A stretch of 64,000 nt of DNA from Marinihelvus sp942491555 (GTDB lineage: Bacteria > Pseudomonadota > Gammaproteobacteria > Xanthomonadales > SZUA-36), in NCBI GenBank assembly GCA_942491555.1, contig CALOBN010000003.1:496001-560000 (forward strand), in the 5' to 3' direction. The position numbers were made by a program, and so were the translations under genes. Shown piece by piece: positions 51,848-60,869 of the stretch; position 1 is the stretch's first letter, and every line of letters starts with the position of its first letter. Below the pieces are notes generated by a model. That model made no database searches. It was not told where the DNA came from and worked only from the letters and a program-made list of their open reading frames with translations.

Positions 51848-53001
51848 CAGCCGGAGAAGGGATAGATCCAGTTGAACCAGCTGTACCCGCGAATACCAAC
51901 CTTACGCAAAATCGCAAAATTGCTTTCCGGGTTGGTGTAGATGGTCGCCCTGCCCTGAGTGCCGATTGGAAACTTGGTCTGGTCCGGGTCATCCAGTGTA
52001 ATGGCAACCGCGAACTGGCCCTGCGGCGTGTCGGTTGAGACATAATCAAAGTTGGGTAAGGTGCCGCTAGCCAAAAACTGTCCGGCACCGGTACCCTGCC
52101 AGACGGCCTCAACCTTGCCGGTGAAAATCTGTCCGGGGTACAAATCTATGGCCGCTTCGACAGCTTGGCCTGGCTTTACATATTTAAGGTTTTCCTGAAA
52201 AAATTGCGCCAGTATGTAGCGGTCAGAATCACAGATAAAGGTCGCAATCGCACCAAACCGCACAATGCCCGCCACCATGCCCGGCCGCACCTGCAGGTTC
52301 ACGATATAACCGTCTTCCGGCGCAACCATGAGGGTGTTATCGAGGTAGAACTGCGCCTCGTTCAGTTGCGCCTGTACCTGGGCAACCGTGGTGTTTTCAC
52401 CATTGATTTCCGAGGCAAAAAGCAGCTGGACCCTTGTCCGCTCTGCCTCTGCTTCCCGGATACCGGCTTTGTAGGCGTTGACCTGTGCATTCCATTTTTG
52501 AACTTCTTCCTCGGGACCAGCACCCTGCCCGGCGAGGCGTGTCGATAATTGTTGCTGATATTCCGAATAGGCCAGTTCACTTTTCAGTTTTTCGATCTTG
52601 TCGTCATAAATCGTCAGATCGTTTTGCAGCACGAGCACATTCTGCTTCGCAGCAGCCAGCTCTGCTTCCAGCAGGTCTACCTGGTACTGGTACTGGCGCC
52701 GGTCAAATTGAAACAGCGGCGTGCCTTTTTTGACCCGCACATTCTGTTCAACCAAAACATCCGTTACCAACGTGGGCATGGGCAGGCGCGGCGTGAGCTG
52801 GATGGTCGGCTGCACAACCACTGCCTGGGTTGCCAGGGGTGCCACAAAGCGTAAGCCAATCACGAAGATCAGCAGCAGGTGGACAACGAAGAAGGCCGAA
52901 AAGAAGCCCCAGGGAATGGTGAATTTCAATAACTTGTAATGAAAAAACACCAGCCATACCACCACGACATAGGCGAACAGCAGGACAAAACCTAGCAGCA
53001 T
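51847..53001 (-). CDS. HlyD/EmrA/YibH-type membrane fusion protein
   Basis: 384 residues. Short cytosolic start, anchor helix VLLFAYVVVVWLVFFHYKL plus a second hydrophobic segment GFFSAFFVVHLLLIFVIGLRFV, then lipoyl half PTLVTDVLVEQNVRVKKGTPLFQFDRRQYQYQ, a long alpha-hairpin (LEAELAAAKQNVLVLQNDLTIYDDKIEKLKSELA), lipoyl second half LMVAPEDGYIVNLQVRPGMVAG, and beta barrel. The two N-terminal helices and the DUF3302 neighbour mark the YibH/AaeA-like subgroup, in which no ABC or RND pump gene is adjacent. Links the inner membrane to the NodT channel. Confidence 0.92.
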   Translation of the reverse strand: MLLGFVLLFAYVVVVWLVFFHYKLLKFTIPWGFFSAFFVVHLLLIFVIGLRFVAPLATQAVVVQPTIQLTPRLPMPTLVTDVLVEQNVRVKKGTPLFQFDRRQYQYQVDLLEAELAAAKQNVLVLQNDLTIYDDKIEKLKSELAYSEYQQQLSTRLAGQGAGPEEEVQKWNAQVNAYKAGIREAEAERTRVQLLFASEINGENTTVAQVQAQLNEAQFYLDNTLMVAPEDGYIVNLQVRPGMVAGIVRFGAIATFICDSDRYILAQFFQENLKYVKPGQAVEAAIDLYPGQIFTGKVEAVWQGTGAGQFLASGTLPNFDYVSTDTPQGQFAVAITLDDPDQTKFPIGTQGRATIYTNPESNFAILRKVGIRGYSWFNWIYPFSG

Positions 53002-53088
53002 ACCGATTGCTCCATATCGTCAGTCACCGAAGCGGCCATGGTGGATATTCTCAATCCAAGAGTCTTTTGACTGATTATGCGGGGTGGG

Positions 53089-53436
53089 CTATTTTTCGTC
53101 ATGCTTTGCCGCAGCCTTTTTACGACGCGGTTTGCTGCGCATCTTGGCCAGCTCCTCTTCATTCGCTTGCGCCTGCTCAGCCGGAAAACGACGTATATCA
53201 ATGACATCTGTGGGTTTAAACGCCCAGATAAACGCCTGAACCCAGGGAAGCACCGTGGGCAACAAACCGGCATAGCCCATCCATTGAACCGCCTGGGCTT
53301 CAGGGTGATTACGGGCGATGGCGATACGCCCCGGTAACCCCATTAGCCAGATCACAAAGCCCAGTCCAAAAGCACCCGCCAGGGCCAAAGTGGCAAAAGT
53401 GATGTAATCCCAGTGTGTCAGCTCAAAGCCCAGCAT
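53089..53436 (-). CDS. DUF3302 (YiaW/YibI) inner-membrane protein
   Basis: 115 residues: two helices (YITFATLALAGAFGLGFVIWLMGLP and WMGYAGLLPTVLPWVQAFIWAF) around the conserved GLPGRIAIARNHPEAQAVQWMGYAGL, with a Lys/Arg-rich tail (RSKPRRKKAAAKHDEK). It is the small partner that precedes YibH-like adaptors in enterobacteria, here 87 bases upstream of the HlyD gene. First gene of the three-gene export operon. Its role in that complex is not known. Confidence 0.92.
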   Translation of the reverse strand: MLGFELTHWDYITFATLALAGAFGLGFVIWLMGLPGRIAIARNHPEAQAVQWMGYAGLLPTVLPWVQAFIWAFKPTDVIDIRRFPAEQAQANEEELAKMRSKPRRKKAAAKHDEK

Positions 53437-53511
53437 TGGCCTGTTCTCCTGCTAAAAGTTCATTATTCCCATTGCATCGAGGCCACACAAGGCCTGATCG
53501 CAACACGTTTC

Positions 53512-54957
53512 TCAGAGCACCGGCCCAAGCATGGCCAGCGCATTGTTCCACAGGCGCCGGCCCATTGACCATTCCTGAATTTCCTCAATGGTGACCGGGT
53601 CTGACTGGGCCAGGAACGCCAGCTGCCGTTCGCGCACCACCGTAGTCGTTGCCCTATCGTGCAAAAGGATATTGTTCTCGTAGTTCAAATCAAAGCTTCG
53701 CCGGTCCATGTTGGCCGAGCCAATCAGGGTGACGTCCTCGTCCACGGTCAGGGTCTTGGCATGCAACAGGCCATTGCGAAACTCGAAAATCTTTACGCCG
53801 GCCTGGAGCAATTGCTCGTAATAGCTGCGACTTGCAGCGGCAACAATGAATGAATCGTTACGCTGCGGGACGATAAACGTGGTGTCCACACCCCGGTTAG
53901 CCGCTGCACATAAAGCGGCCTGCATCATTTCACTGGGCACGTAATACGGCGTGGATATGACCACCGTGTCGTGGGCCGAGTACAGCAGGCTGGCGAATAC
54001 CTCCGGCATTGCCGAGGCACGGTCGGTAGGACCGGTTGCAATCACCTGGGCCGGGAAGCCGTCCGCATGACCCGTCGGCGGCGTTTGCAGGAGGTCGCTG
54101 ATGTCCTCATTCACCGCGCTCATCCAGTCGCTGGCAAACACGTACTGGTTCTGCATGGCAATGGGACCTTCAATACGCATCAGCACATCAACCCAGGGCG
54201 CGTACTTGGGCTTGACGCGAAATTCCGGATCCGCACAGTTCTGGCTGCCGCAATAGGTGATGCGACTATCAATGACTGCGATTTTGCGGTGATTACGCAG
54301 GTCCATGCGGCCGCGAAAGGGCGCCAGTAAGGGGTTGCTGGGTGGTAAAGCGACACCCGTTTTTACGCCACTGTCGCGCATCTTCACCCAGTGCTCGGAC
54401 CCGATCATTGCGCGTGAGCCAAGACCATCAGCCATGGCGCGGCAGGTCACACCGCGGCCGGCTGCACGGCACAGGGCATCGACGACCTGCAGACCATTGT
54501 TGTCCGTCAGCCAGATATAGAACATGACATGGACGTGCTCCTCGGCAGCGTCAATATCTGCAACCATGCGGGCAATGGCATCGTTGGAGTCCCTGGTTAA
54601 CTCGGCCTTGTTGCCGTGCACTGGACGAAAACCGGAAATTGATCGTCCGAGACGAAACAGCGGTGCCCGGTTACCCAGGTGCTCCTCTTCTGCATCCCTG
54701 GTGCCCTCGGGTTCAAGACTTCCTTGATGTGGCAATTCCTCAAGGGTTTGCCGCACGCGCGCAATCCGCCGACGGCCAATATTCGTCTCACCCAGCAGAA
54801 GGTAGGCCAGAATGCCCACACCGGGAAAAACGACTATGACCACAATCCAGGCAAGACGCGATGCAGGCTCGCGATTGGGGCGTAACATGACCCTGGCCAG
54901 CACGGCCACCTGAATGACCAGCAAAGCAATAAAGGAAATTAGCGCCCAGTTGCTCAT
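53512..54957 (-). CDS. Cardiolipin synthase (PLD superfamily)
   Basis: 481 residues from the ATG at 54957 (MSNWALISFIALLVIQVAVLA); the frame is open 61 codons further but that part is not family-like. Two N-terminal helices, then LAWIVVIVVFPGVGILAYLLLGE, typical of ClsA. HKD motifs: RNHRKIAVIDSRITYCGSQN (about 225) and LLHAKTLTVDEDVTLIGSANMDRRSF (about 401), both with His, Lys and Asp. It condenses two phosphatidylglycerols to cardiolipin in the inner membrane. Divergent from the lytic transglycosylase with 141 bases between starts; ClsA-length family member. Confidence 0.95.
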   Translation of the reverse strand: MSNWALISFIALLVIQVAVLARVMLRPNREPASRLAWIVVIVVFPGVGILAYLLLGETNIGRRRIARVRQTLEELPHQGSLEPEGTRDAEEEHLGNRAPLFRLGRSISGFRPVHGNKAELTRDSNDAIARMVADIDAAEEHVHVMFYIWLTDNNGLQVVDALCRAAGRGVTCRAMADGLGSRAMIGSEHWVKMRDSGVKTGVALPPSNPLLAPFRGRMDLRNHRKIAVIDSRITYCGSQNCADPEFRVKPKYAPWVDVLMRIEGPIAMQNQYVFASDWMSAVNEDISDLLQTPPTGHADGFPAQVIATGPTDRASAMPEVFASLLYSAHDTVVISTPYYVPSEMMQAALCAAANRGVDTTFIVPQRNDSFIVAAASRSYYEQLLQAGVKIFEFRNGLLHAKTLTVDEDVTLIGSANMDRRSFDLNYENNILLHDRATTTVVRERQLAFLAQSDPVTIEEIQEWSMGRRLWNNALAMLGPVL

Positions 54958-55098
54958 CTTATTCTGTTCCCTGAGAGTGGCGCCTAGCATAACGGCAACG
55001 ACCCTTTGGCTTAAACCCCGATTAATCGCCGGCCTGGTGAGAGATCGTAAAAGACACGACTTGCCAACAAGACGTGCGAGTGCAAACATCAGCTTACG

Positions 55099-56367
55099 AT
55101 GAAGCTTCGCAACCCACCCCGAACCCCAACCAGAAGTCATGGCCTGCCCAGGCTGTCACGCAAGGCCATGCTCGCCCTGCTCTGCCTTGGCGGCGCATCA
55201 ACATCAACGGCGCAACTGTCAGAAGCCGAGTTCGATCTCTGCCTGGTAAACCTGCAGACGCAGGCACTTGAGCTCGGTCTGCCGGAGCAAATCGTGAACG
55301 AGGTGATACCCGCACTTCAGCTACAGAACCAGGTTGTGCGGCTTGACCGTTCGCAGCCGGAGTTTGTGCAGACCTTCGGACAGTACCTGGGCATTCGCGT
55401 TACTGACACGCGAATCGAAAAGGGGCGTGAGCAACTTCGTGCCAAATCTGAACTACTGCAATCATTGCGTGATGAGTACGGCGTACCGGGACAATACCTG
55501 ATGGCGTTTTGGGGATTGGAAACGAATTTTGGTGGCTACCTGGGGAAACTTCCTACCCTCGATTCGCTCGCCACCCTCGCCTGCGATCAACGTCGTTCCG
55601 CCTTCTTTACCACGGAATTTCTGACCGCACTGGAACTCATGGAGCGGGAACGTTTCACGCCCGATCAGATGCGCGGGTCCTGGGCCGGCGCCGTGGGACA
55701 TACCCAGTTCATGCCCAGTAACTACATGCGCTATGCGGTCGACGGGGACAGCGACGGCACCATTGATCTGTGGCGCAGTGAGGCCGATGCGCTCGCCTCG
55801 GGTGCCAATTTTCTCAAGCAACTGGGCTGGATTCCGGATTTACGCTGGGGCAGAGAGGTCCTTATCCCGGAAGGCTTTGACTACTCCCTGGCAGGCCGCA
55901 GCCATTGGTTACCGTTATCTGAGTGGAGTGAGCTGGGCATCAGCCGTGCCGGCGGGCAAGCTTTGCCGGCGGTTGCAGATATTGATGCAGCGTTGCTGTT
56001 GCCCGCGGGCGCGGAAGGACCGGCGTTCCTGGTCTATCGGAATTTTGAAATCATCATGCGCTGGAATCGCTCTGAATCCTATGCCCTGGCCGTGGGCCTG
56101 CTGGCGGATGCCATTGCCGGCAGCTCAGGGCTTGTGGTCGACCCACCGGGGGGTGACGGACTGCGCTATGAAGACATCAGGAATCTGCAAACAGCACTTG
56201 CCGAAAGAGGTTTTGATCCAGGTCCGGCAGACGGCATTTGGGGCCCGGGTTCACGCCAGGCTCTGAGCGAATTCGAGAAAAGTACCGGACGAATTGCCGA
56301 TGGCTTTCCGGACACCGAGGTTCTGGAACTCCTGGTCAACAATGAACCAGCACCTGGCTCACCATAA
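55099..56367 (+). CDS. MltB-type lytic murein transglycosylase with peptidoglycan-binding domain
   Basis: 422 residues, signal region ~20-40 (RKAMLALLCLGGASTSTAQ; an internal ATG at residue 24 is a possible start). SLT3/MltB domain to ~345: QYLMAFWGLETNFGGYLGKLPTL contains the catalytic Glu (about 140), and GSWAGAVGHTQFMPSNYMRYAVD, GDGTIDLW-like, and ANFLKQLGW follow. The C-terminal ~65 residues (DIRNLQTALAERGFDPGPADGIWGPGSRQALSEFEKSTG) are a PG_binding_1 domain. Cleaves the glycan strand forming 1,6-anhydro-muramic ends. Not a lipoprotein, unlike MltB. Followed by a strong terminator. Confidence 0.95.
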   Translation: MKLRNPPRTPTRSHGLPRLSRKAMLALLCLGGASTSTAQLSEAEFDLCLVNLQTQALELGLPEQIVNEVIPALQLQNQVVRLDRSQPEFVQTFGQYLGIRVTDTRIEKGREQLRAKSELLQSLRDEYGVPGQYLMAFWGLETNFGGYLGKLPTLDSLATLACDQRRSAFFTTEFLTALELMERERFTPDQMRGSWAGAVGHTQFMPSNYMRYAVDGDSDGTIDLWRSEADALASGANFLKQLGWIPDLRWGREVLIPEGFDYSLAGRSHWLPLSEWSELGISRAGGQALPAVADIDAALLLPAGAEGPAFLVYRNFEIIMRWNRSESYALAVGLLADAIAGSSGLVVDPPGGDGLRYEDIRNLQTALAERGFDPGPADGIWGPGSRQALSEFEKSTGRIADGFPDTEVLELLVNNEPAPGSP

Positions 56368-56378
56368 CCCTCCCTATA

Positions 56379-56418
56379 AAAAAAGCGGCAGAGCCCGGGG
56401 GGGCACTGCCGCTTTTTT
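56379..56418. terminator. Bidirectional intrinsic terminator
   Basis: AAAAAAGCGGCAG / CTGCCGCTTTTTT arms, G-rich loop, T6 tract; between mltB-like (+) and katG (-). Confidence 0.9.
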
Positions 56419-56422
56419 ATTG

Positions 56423-56446
56423 CCTGACTGCGCCGGCGCAGTCAGG
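56423..56446. repeat. Perfect 24-bp palindrome beside the terminator
   Basis: Arm CCTGACTGCGCC followed directly by its reverse complement, no loop. Lies right after the terminator and 27 bases before the katG stop. Could be a second hairpin for katG transcripts or a protein-binding site. Confidence 0.7.
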
Positions 56447-56472
56447 ATTCGTGACAACTACCTTTGGATGAT

Positions 56473-58749
56473 TTACTGGCCCGTAGCACCGGACTGACGA
56501 TTGATTTTCTCAACCGCCACCTGTTGCACAGGAACATCCAGGTCGAAACGGTCGAGGTTCATCACCTTGACCCAGGCATCCACGAAGTCTGCGACGAACA
56601 ATTCATAGCCGTCGTTGGCGCCGTAGACTTCTGCAATGGCCCGCAACTCTGAATTGGAACCGAAGATCAGATCCACTGGCGTGGCCGTCCACTTCAGCTC
56701 CATGCTCGCGCGGTCACGGCCCTGGTAGAGGTTTTCCACACTATCGGAACGTGTCCATACGGTCGACCGGTCCAGCAGGTTGACGAAGTAGTCATTGCTC
56801 AGGGTGCCCGGACGGGCGGTGAATACACCCTCATCGCTACCCGCGACGTTGGCATCCAGGGCACGAAGACCACCCAGCAATACGGTCATTTCCGGCACGG
56901 TCAGCGTCAACAGGTTGGCCTTGTCTACCAGCATGGCGGTAGGTGAACGCAGGCTGCCTTCACTGAAGTAGTTACGGAAACCATCAGCTGCAGGCTCCAG
57001 CGCGGCGAAGGACGCGACATCAGTCTGCTCCTGGGTCGCATCGCCGCGGCCCGGAATAAACGGAACAGAGATACGATAACCCGCATCGCTGGTTGCCTGT
57101 TCGATCGCTGCAGCGCCACCCAAAACAATAATGTCTGCCATGGAAATACGCGTGCCGTCTTGCTGCGCATCGTTAAAGCTGACCTGGATCTGCTCAAGGC
57201 GATTCAGAACTTTCTCCAGCTCGGCCGGGTTGTTGACATCCCAGTCCTTCTGCGGAGCGAGGCGGATTCGGGCGCCGTTCGCACCGCCGCGCATGTCCGT
57301 GCCACGGAATGATGAAGCCGAAGCCCAGGCCGTACGCACCAGTTCAGGTACCGTCAGACCTGAATCCAGAATGTCTGATTTGAGCGCGGCAATGTCCGCA
57401 TCATTTACCAGCATGTAATCAACCGGCGGGATCGGGTCTTGCCAGCTCAATGCGATCTCAGGAACTTCCTGGCCGACGTAACGCGCCCGCGGACCCATAT
57501 CCCGGTGCGTCAGTTTGAACCAGGCCTTGGCAAAGGCAAGCTGGAACTCCGCCGGATCTTCCTTGAAGCGCATGGAAATTTCGCGATAGCTCGGGTCAAA
57601 TTTCAGGGAGAGATCCGTGGTGAACATGATGGGCGCATGACGTTTCGTCGCGTCAAAGGCATCCGGCGTCAGGTTGGCTGCCTGACCGTCCGCGGGAATC
57701 CACTGAATCGCCCCCGCCGGACTGCGGGTCTGCACCCACTCAAAACCAAACAGGTTATCCAGATACTGGGTCGTCCACTGGGTCGGGTTGGCGGTCCAGG
57801 ATCCTTCCAGACCACTGGTAATCGTATCCGCACCGTTGCCGGTACCGCAGCGGTTGGTCCAACCCATCCCCTGTTCCTCGATTCCGGCAGCAGCCGGCTC
57901 CGGACCAACGCATTCATCCGGCTTACCTGCGCCATGCGCCTTACCGAAGGTATGACCGCCGGCGATCAGCGCCACGGTCTCCTCATCGTTCATGGCCATG
58001 CGACCGAAGGTCTCGCGAATATCCTGCGCAGCAGCCAGTGGATCGGGATTACCGTTCGGGCCTTCCGGGTTAACGTAGATCAGGCCCATCTGTACCGCCG
58101 CGAGTGGATTCTTGAGTTTACGGTCACCCTCATAGCGCTCATCAGCCAAAAATTCGTTCTCCGGGCCCCAGTAGACCAGGTCCGGTTCCCAGTCATCCTG
58201 GCGGCCGCCGGCAAAGCCAAAGGTCTCAAAACCCATGGACTCCATGGCAACGTTACCGGTCAGTACCATCAGGTCCGCCCAGGAAAGTGATTTACCGTAC
58301 TTTTGCTTGACGGGCCAAAGCAGCGCCCTGGCTTTATCGAGGTTGGCATTGTCCGGCCAGCTGTTCAGCGGCTCAAAACGCTGCTGACCGCCACCGGCGC
58401 CACCACGGCCGTCCGCAACGCGATAGGTGCCTGCGCTGTGCCAGGCCATGCGAATGAAGAAGGGACCATAGTTCCCGTAGTCTGCGGGCCACCAGTCCTG
58501 CGAAGTGGTTAACAGCACCTCGATGTCCTGCTTGACCTCATCAAGGTCCAGCTGGGCGAAAGCCTCGGCGTAGTCGAAGTCCGCGCCATAGGGGTTTGAT
58601 TCCGGGGAATGTTGACGTAAGGGCTGAAGATTAAGCTGCTCCGGCCACCAGAAACTCGGCGAGCGGGCCTGATCGGCAATGACTGTGCCGGAGGCAGCGA
58701 CGGAAATGGCGAGCGCTAAAGCAGAAACCAATGGTTTACGATTTTTCAT
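56473..58749 (-). CDS. katG: Exported catalase-peroxidase KatG
   Basis: 758 residues with a Sec signal (MKNRKPLVSALALAISVAASGTVIAD), so it is periplasmic rather than cytosolic. The heme distal site is RMAWHSAGTYR (Arg/Trp/His, about 100). The Met-Tyr-Trp crosslink partners are Trp of MAWHSA, Tyr of QMGLIYVNPEGPNG (about 221) and Met of GRMAMNDEETVALIAGGHTFGKAHG (about 251). The proximal His is in GGHTFGK (about 261). The C-terminal half is the usual degenerate duplicate. Decomposes hydrogen peroxide at the envelope; exported KatG (KatP-like) forms are a minority of the family. Upstream region of 312 bases before the next gene. Confidence 0.95.
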   Translation of the reverse strand: MKNRKPLVSALALAISVAASGTVIADQARSPSFWWPEQLNLQPLRQHSPESNPYGADFDYAEAFAQLDLDEVKQDIEVLLTTSQDWWPADYGNYGPFFIRMAWHSAGTYRVADGRGGAGGGQQRFEPLNSWPDNANLDKARALLWPVKQKYGKSLSWADLMVLTGNVAMESMGFETFGFAGGRQDDWEPDLVYWGPENEFLADERYEGDRKLKNPLAAVQMGLIYVNPEGPNGNPDPLAAAQDIRETFGRMAMNDEETVALIAGGHTFGKAHGAGKPDECVGPEPAAAGIEEQGMGWTNRCGTGNGADTITSGLEGSWTANPTQWTTQYLDNLFGFEWVQTRSPAGAIQWIPADGQAANLTPDAFDATKRHAPIMFTTDLSLKFDPSYREISMRFKEDPAEFQLAFAKAWFKLTHRDMGPRARYVGQEVPEIALSWQDPIPPVDYMLVNDADIAALKSDILDSGLTVPELVRTAWASASSFRGTDMRGGANGARIRLAPQKDWDVNNPAELEKVLNRLEQIQVSFNDAQQDGTRISMADIIVLGGAAAIEQATSDAGYRISVPFIPGRGDATQEQTDVASFAALEPAADGFRNYFSEGSLRSPTAMLVDKANLLTLTVPEMTVLLGGLRALDANVAGSDEGVFTARPGTLSNDYFVNLLDRSTVWTRSDSVENLYQGRDRASMELKWTATPVDLIFGSNSELRAIAEVYGANDGYELFVADFVDAWVKVMNLDRFDLDVPVQQVAVEKINRQSGATGQ

Positions 58750-58879
58750 GACTGAAATGTCCTGTTTGGTAAAACGTTGATTAAGACTAATAGGTAGATC
58801 GAATTATTGCGAGCATTTCCATCCATAATATCTATGATATTTATTGATCGAAGTCATTGAAGAACGTGATAGATCAAAA
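58750..58879. other. Upstream region of katG
   Basis: Part of the 312-base stretch between katG and the dienelactone hydrolase gene. AT-rich with TTATTG-type and TAATAT-like words, but I cannot define an OxyR site or promoter. No ORF with protein-like composition; the frame at 58857-59060 is not supported. Confidence 0.5.
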
Positions 58880-58902
58880 AAAACCCCGCAGCGCGGGGTT
58901 TT
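58876..58902 (-). terminator. Intrinsic terminator of the dienelactone hydrolase gene
   Basis: AAAACCCCGC / GGGGTTTT-type stem (10 bp) with an AGC loop; on the minus strand it is followed by U7-8. It lies 160 bases beyond the stop of the DLH gene, leaving a long 3' region (58903-59061) with no gene. Confidence 0.8.
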
Positions 58903-59061
58903 CCTCAACAGCATCAGAACCCGGGGCCATCATTCCGGGCCCCGAGACGCGAACCGTTCCACCCAGATTTTCACTTCGCCGTACCAGTTCAGAGAACTGG
59001 CGTGTTTTAAAACCCAATGATTCTCATCCGGGTAGTAAAAGTGACTTGTTACAGCGCTGAA

Positions 59062-59958
59062 TCAGGACAGGTTTTCAGTGAAGAAGGCGATGGTGCGCTC
59101 CCACGCTATCTCGGCCTGCTCCGGGTTATACCGGCCTGTCGAGTCGTTATGAAACCCATGCATGGTACCGGGGTACATAAACATTTCAAAACTCGCACCA
59201 TTGGCCTTTAACTGCTGCTCATACTCCGGCCAGGTTGCATTAACCCGTTCATCGTTTTCGGCCAATTGAACCATCAAGGGTCCTGTGACATCGGCCTGTA
59301 AAGGCGCTGCTGCCGGCGTGCCGTAAAAGGGTACGCCCGCGTTCAGGTCACCCGGCATGACTGCGGCCAGCAGGTTGACGATATAGCCACCAAAGCAGAA
59401 ACCGACGGCACCGAGCTTGCCCGTGGACATCTCGTTGGTCTTGAGCCAGTTGGCCGCGGCAATAAAATCCTGCTCGATCTTTGCGCGGTCCAGGCTGCTC
59501 TGCAGTGCCCTGCCCTCGTCATCGTTGCCCGGGTAACCACCCACCGGAAACAGCGCATCAGGAGCGAACGCCAGGAAACCGGCCTTGGCCAGCCGGCGCG
59601 CCACATCCTTGATGTAGGGATTCAAGCCGCGGTTCTCATGGACAACAAGCACCGCCGGCCAGGGCCCCTCGGTTTCAGTGGGCCGCACCAGGTATCCCCG
59701 CGCCTCGCCATGGCCTGCAGGCGATGGCAGGGTCTCATAAGTAGCAAGAATTTCCGGATCGTTGAAAGACACCTGTTCGGCCAGAGCGTAATCCGGTGTC
59801 AGGGCAGTCAGCAGCGCGCCCATGCCCAGACCTGCGACGCCGAGGCTGGATAATCTTGCGAGAAAGGTACGCCGGTCAATAATCCCGTGGGCGTACTCGT
59901 CGTACCAGTCAAAGGCTTCTTGTGGAATAGGCAGAGCTTCAGTGTTGGGCTTGGTCAT
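59062..59958 (-). CDS. Dienelactone hydrolase family protein with Tat signal
   Basis: 298 residues. IDRRTFLARLSSLGVAGLGMGALLTAL carries the twin-arginine motif (RRTFL) after a ~27-residue N-region, as seen in exported DLH proteins. The alpha/beta fold shows AVLVVHENRGLNPYIKDVARRLAKAGF, the nucleophile elbow GAVGFCFGGYIVN (Cys about 186), Asp near AENDERVNATW, and His in GTMHGFHNDSTGRY. DLH enzymes open lactones of aromatic degradation; the exported branch has no fixed substrate. Gene separated from katG by its own terminator and from the SDR gene by 109 bases. Confidence 0.92.
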   Translation of the reverse strand: MTKPNTEALPIPQEAFDWYDEYAHGIIDRRTFLARLSSLGVAGLGMGALLTALTPDYALAEQVSFNDPEILATYETLPSPAGHGEARGYLVRPTETEGPWPAVLVVHENRGLNPYIKDVARRLAKAGFLAFAPDALFPVGGYPGNDDEGRALQSSLDRAKIEQDFIAAANWLKTNEMSTGKLGAVGFCFGGYIVNLLAAVMPGDLNAGVPFYGTPAAAPLQADVTGPLMVQLAENDERVNATWPEYEQQLKANGASFEMFMYPGTMHGFHNDSTGRYNPEQAEIAWERTIAFFTENLS

Positions 59959-60067
59959 CGGTTCGGGACTTTAGTTTTAAGGGAGCGCAATTATAAACAC
60001 CGTCCGGTAAAAGTTGCCTGCCCGCCCGATTCACTCAACGACAGCCGGCTTTGCGGGCGACTGACCC

Positions 60068-60835
60068 TCAGGCGGCCGTGTAACCGCCATCGAGCGTGAA
60101 CACCGAGCCGGTGCAGTAGCCGGAGTCACTGCTGGCGAGAAAAGCGGCCATGGCGGCGACCTCATCATTCACGCCATAGCGGTGCAGCGGAATCATTTCT
60201 TTAAGCTGGGCTTCCAGGGCACCCGGGTCGTCCGGCGCCAGCTGATCGGTCAGCGAGTGAATCATCCGGTTGTCAATGGGGCCCGGAGCGATCGCGTTGA
60301 CCCGCACGCCGAATTCCGCCACCTCCAGCGCAGCACATTTCATCAGCCCGATAACGGCATGCTTGCTGCTGACATAGTTGGCCAGGCCGGGAAAGCCGAT
60401 CAGCCCGGCGGTAGAAGCGGTAACAATGACGGCCCCGGAGCCCTGCTCGCGAAAATGTGGCAAGGCATATTTCAGAGACAACCATACACCCAGCACATTC
60501 GTTTCGAAGGGCTCGCGAAACTCCTCTGCCGTCATGCTATCCAGCGGCTTCAGTGCACCTTCGGTTCCCGCGTTGGCAAACAGAATGTCCAGGCTTCCAA
60601 ACCGTGCAATGGTCGCTTCGACAGACGCGCGTGTCGCGGCCTCATCGGTGGCATCCGCCACACACACTGCAAGTTGCTCGTTGCCAATGGTCTGCTTGAG
60701 CTGTTCGAGTTTGCCGGCCGACCGGCCGACTGCCATGACGCTCGCACCTTCATCCAGAAAGCGGCGAATCGTTGCCTCGCCAATCCCGCCCGTTGCGCCA
60801 GTAACCACGGCGACCTTGTTTGCCAATCGTTGCAT
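60068..60835 (-). CDS. Short-chain dehydrogenase/reductase (SDR)
   Basis: 255 residues, classical SDR: VAVVTGATGGIGEATIRRF (TGxxxGIG cofactor loop, 9-27), DILFANAGTEG (NAG), the catalytic Ser in AVIVTASTAGLIGF and YVSSKHAVIGLMK (YxxxK, Tyr about 154), ending FTLDGGYTAA. Pref. NAD(H) or NADP(H) is not readable with certainty; VGRSAGKLEQLKQ (Arg after Gly) leans to NADP. Substrate unknown. A palindrome just upstream may be a TetR-type operator. Confidence 0.93.
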   Translation of the reverse strand: MQRLANKVAVVTGATGGIGEATIRRFLDEGASVMAVGRSAGKLEQLKQTIGNEQLAVCVADATDEAATRASVEATIARFGSLDILFANAGTEGALKPLDSMTAEEFREPFETNVLGVWLSLKYALPHFREQGSGAVIVTASTAGLIGFPGLANYVSSKHAVIGLMKCAALEVAEFGVRVNAIAPGPIDNRMIHSLTDQLAPDDPGALEAQLKEMIPLHRYGVNDEVAAMAAFLASSDSGYCTGSVFTLDGGYTAA

Positions 60836-60856
60836 TGCTTTCTCTCCGTACCATCA

Positions 60857-60869
60857 GACTGAATCAGTC
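60857..60869. promoter_or_regulatory. Palindrome upstream of SDR, possible TetR-type operator
   Basis: GACTGA-A-TCAGTC, 22 bases before the SDR ATG (minus strand) and next to a TATAGT/TATAAT-like box at 60873-60880. Arms of 6 bp, one-base centre. No TetR gene is in the window. Confidence 0.35.

Noticed and set aside
54958..55140. 61-codon N-terminal extension of cardiolipin synthase
   Set aside because: Basic, non-family sequence that would run into the divergent lytic transglycosylase gene; the ATG at 54957 gives the usual ClsA start.
57439..58290. 283-codon frame on the plus strand
   Set aside because: Antisense to katG; long only because the katG codons avoid stops on that strand.
58903..59061. 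Small RNA or gene after the DLH stop
   Set aside because: A GGGGCC/GGCCCC stem can be drawn near 58920, but there is no promoter or terminator pairing that would define an RNA gene.
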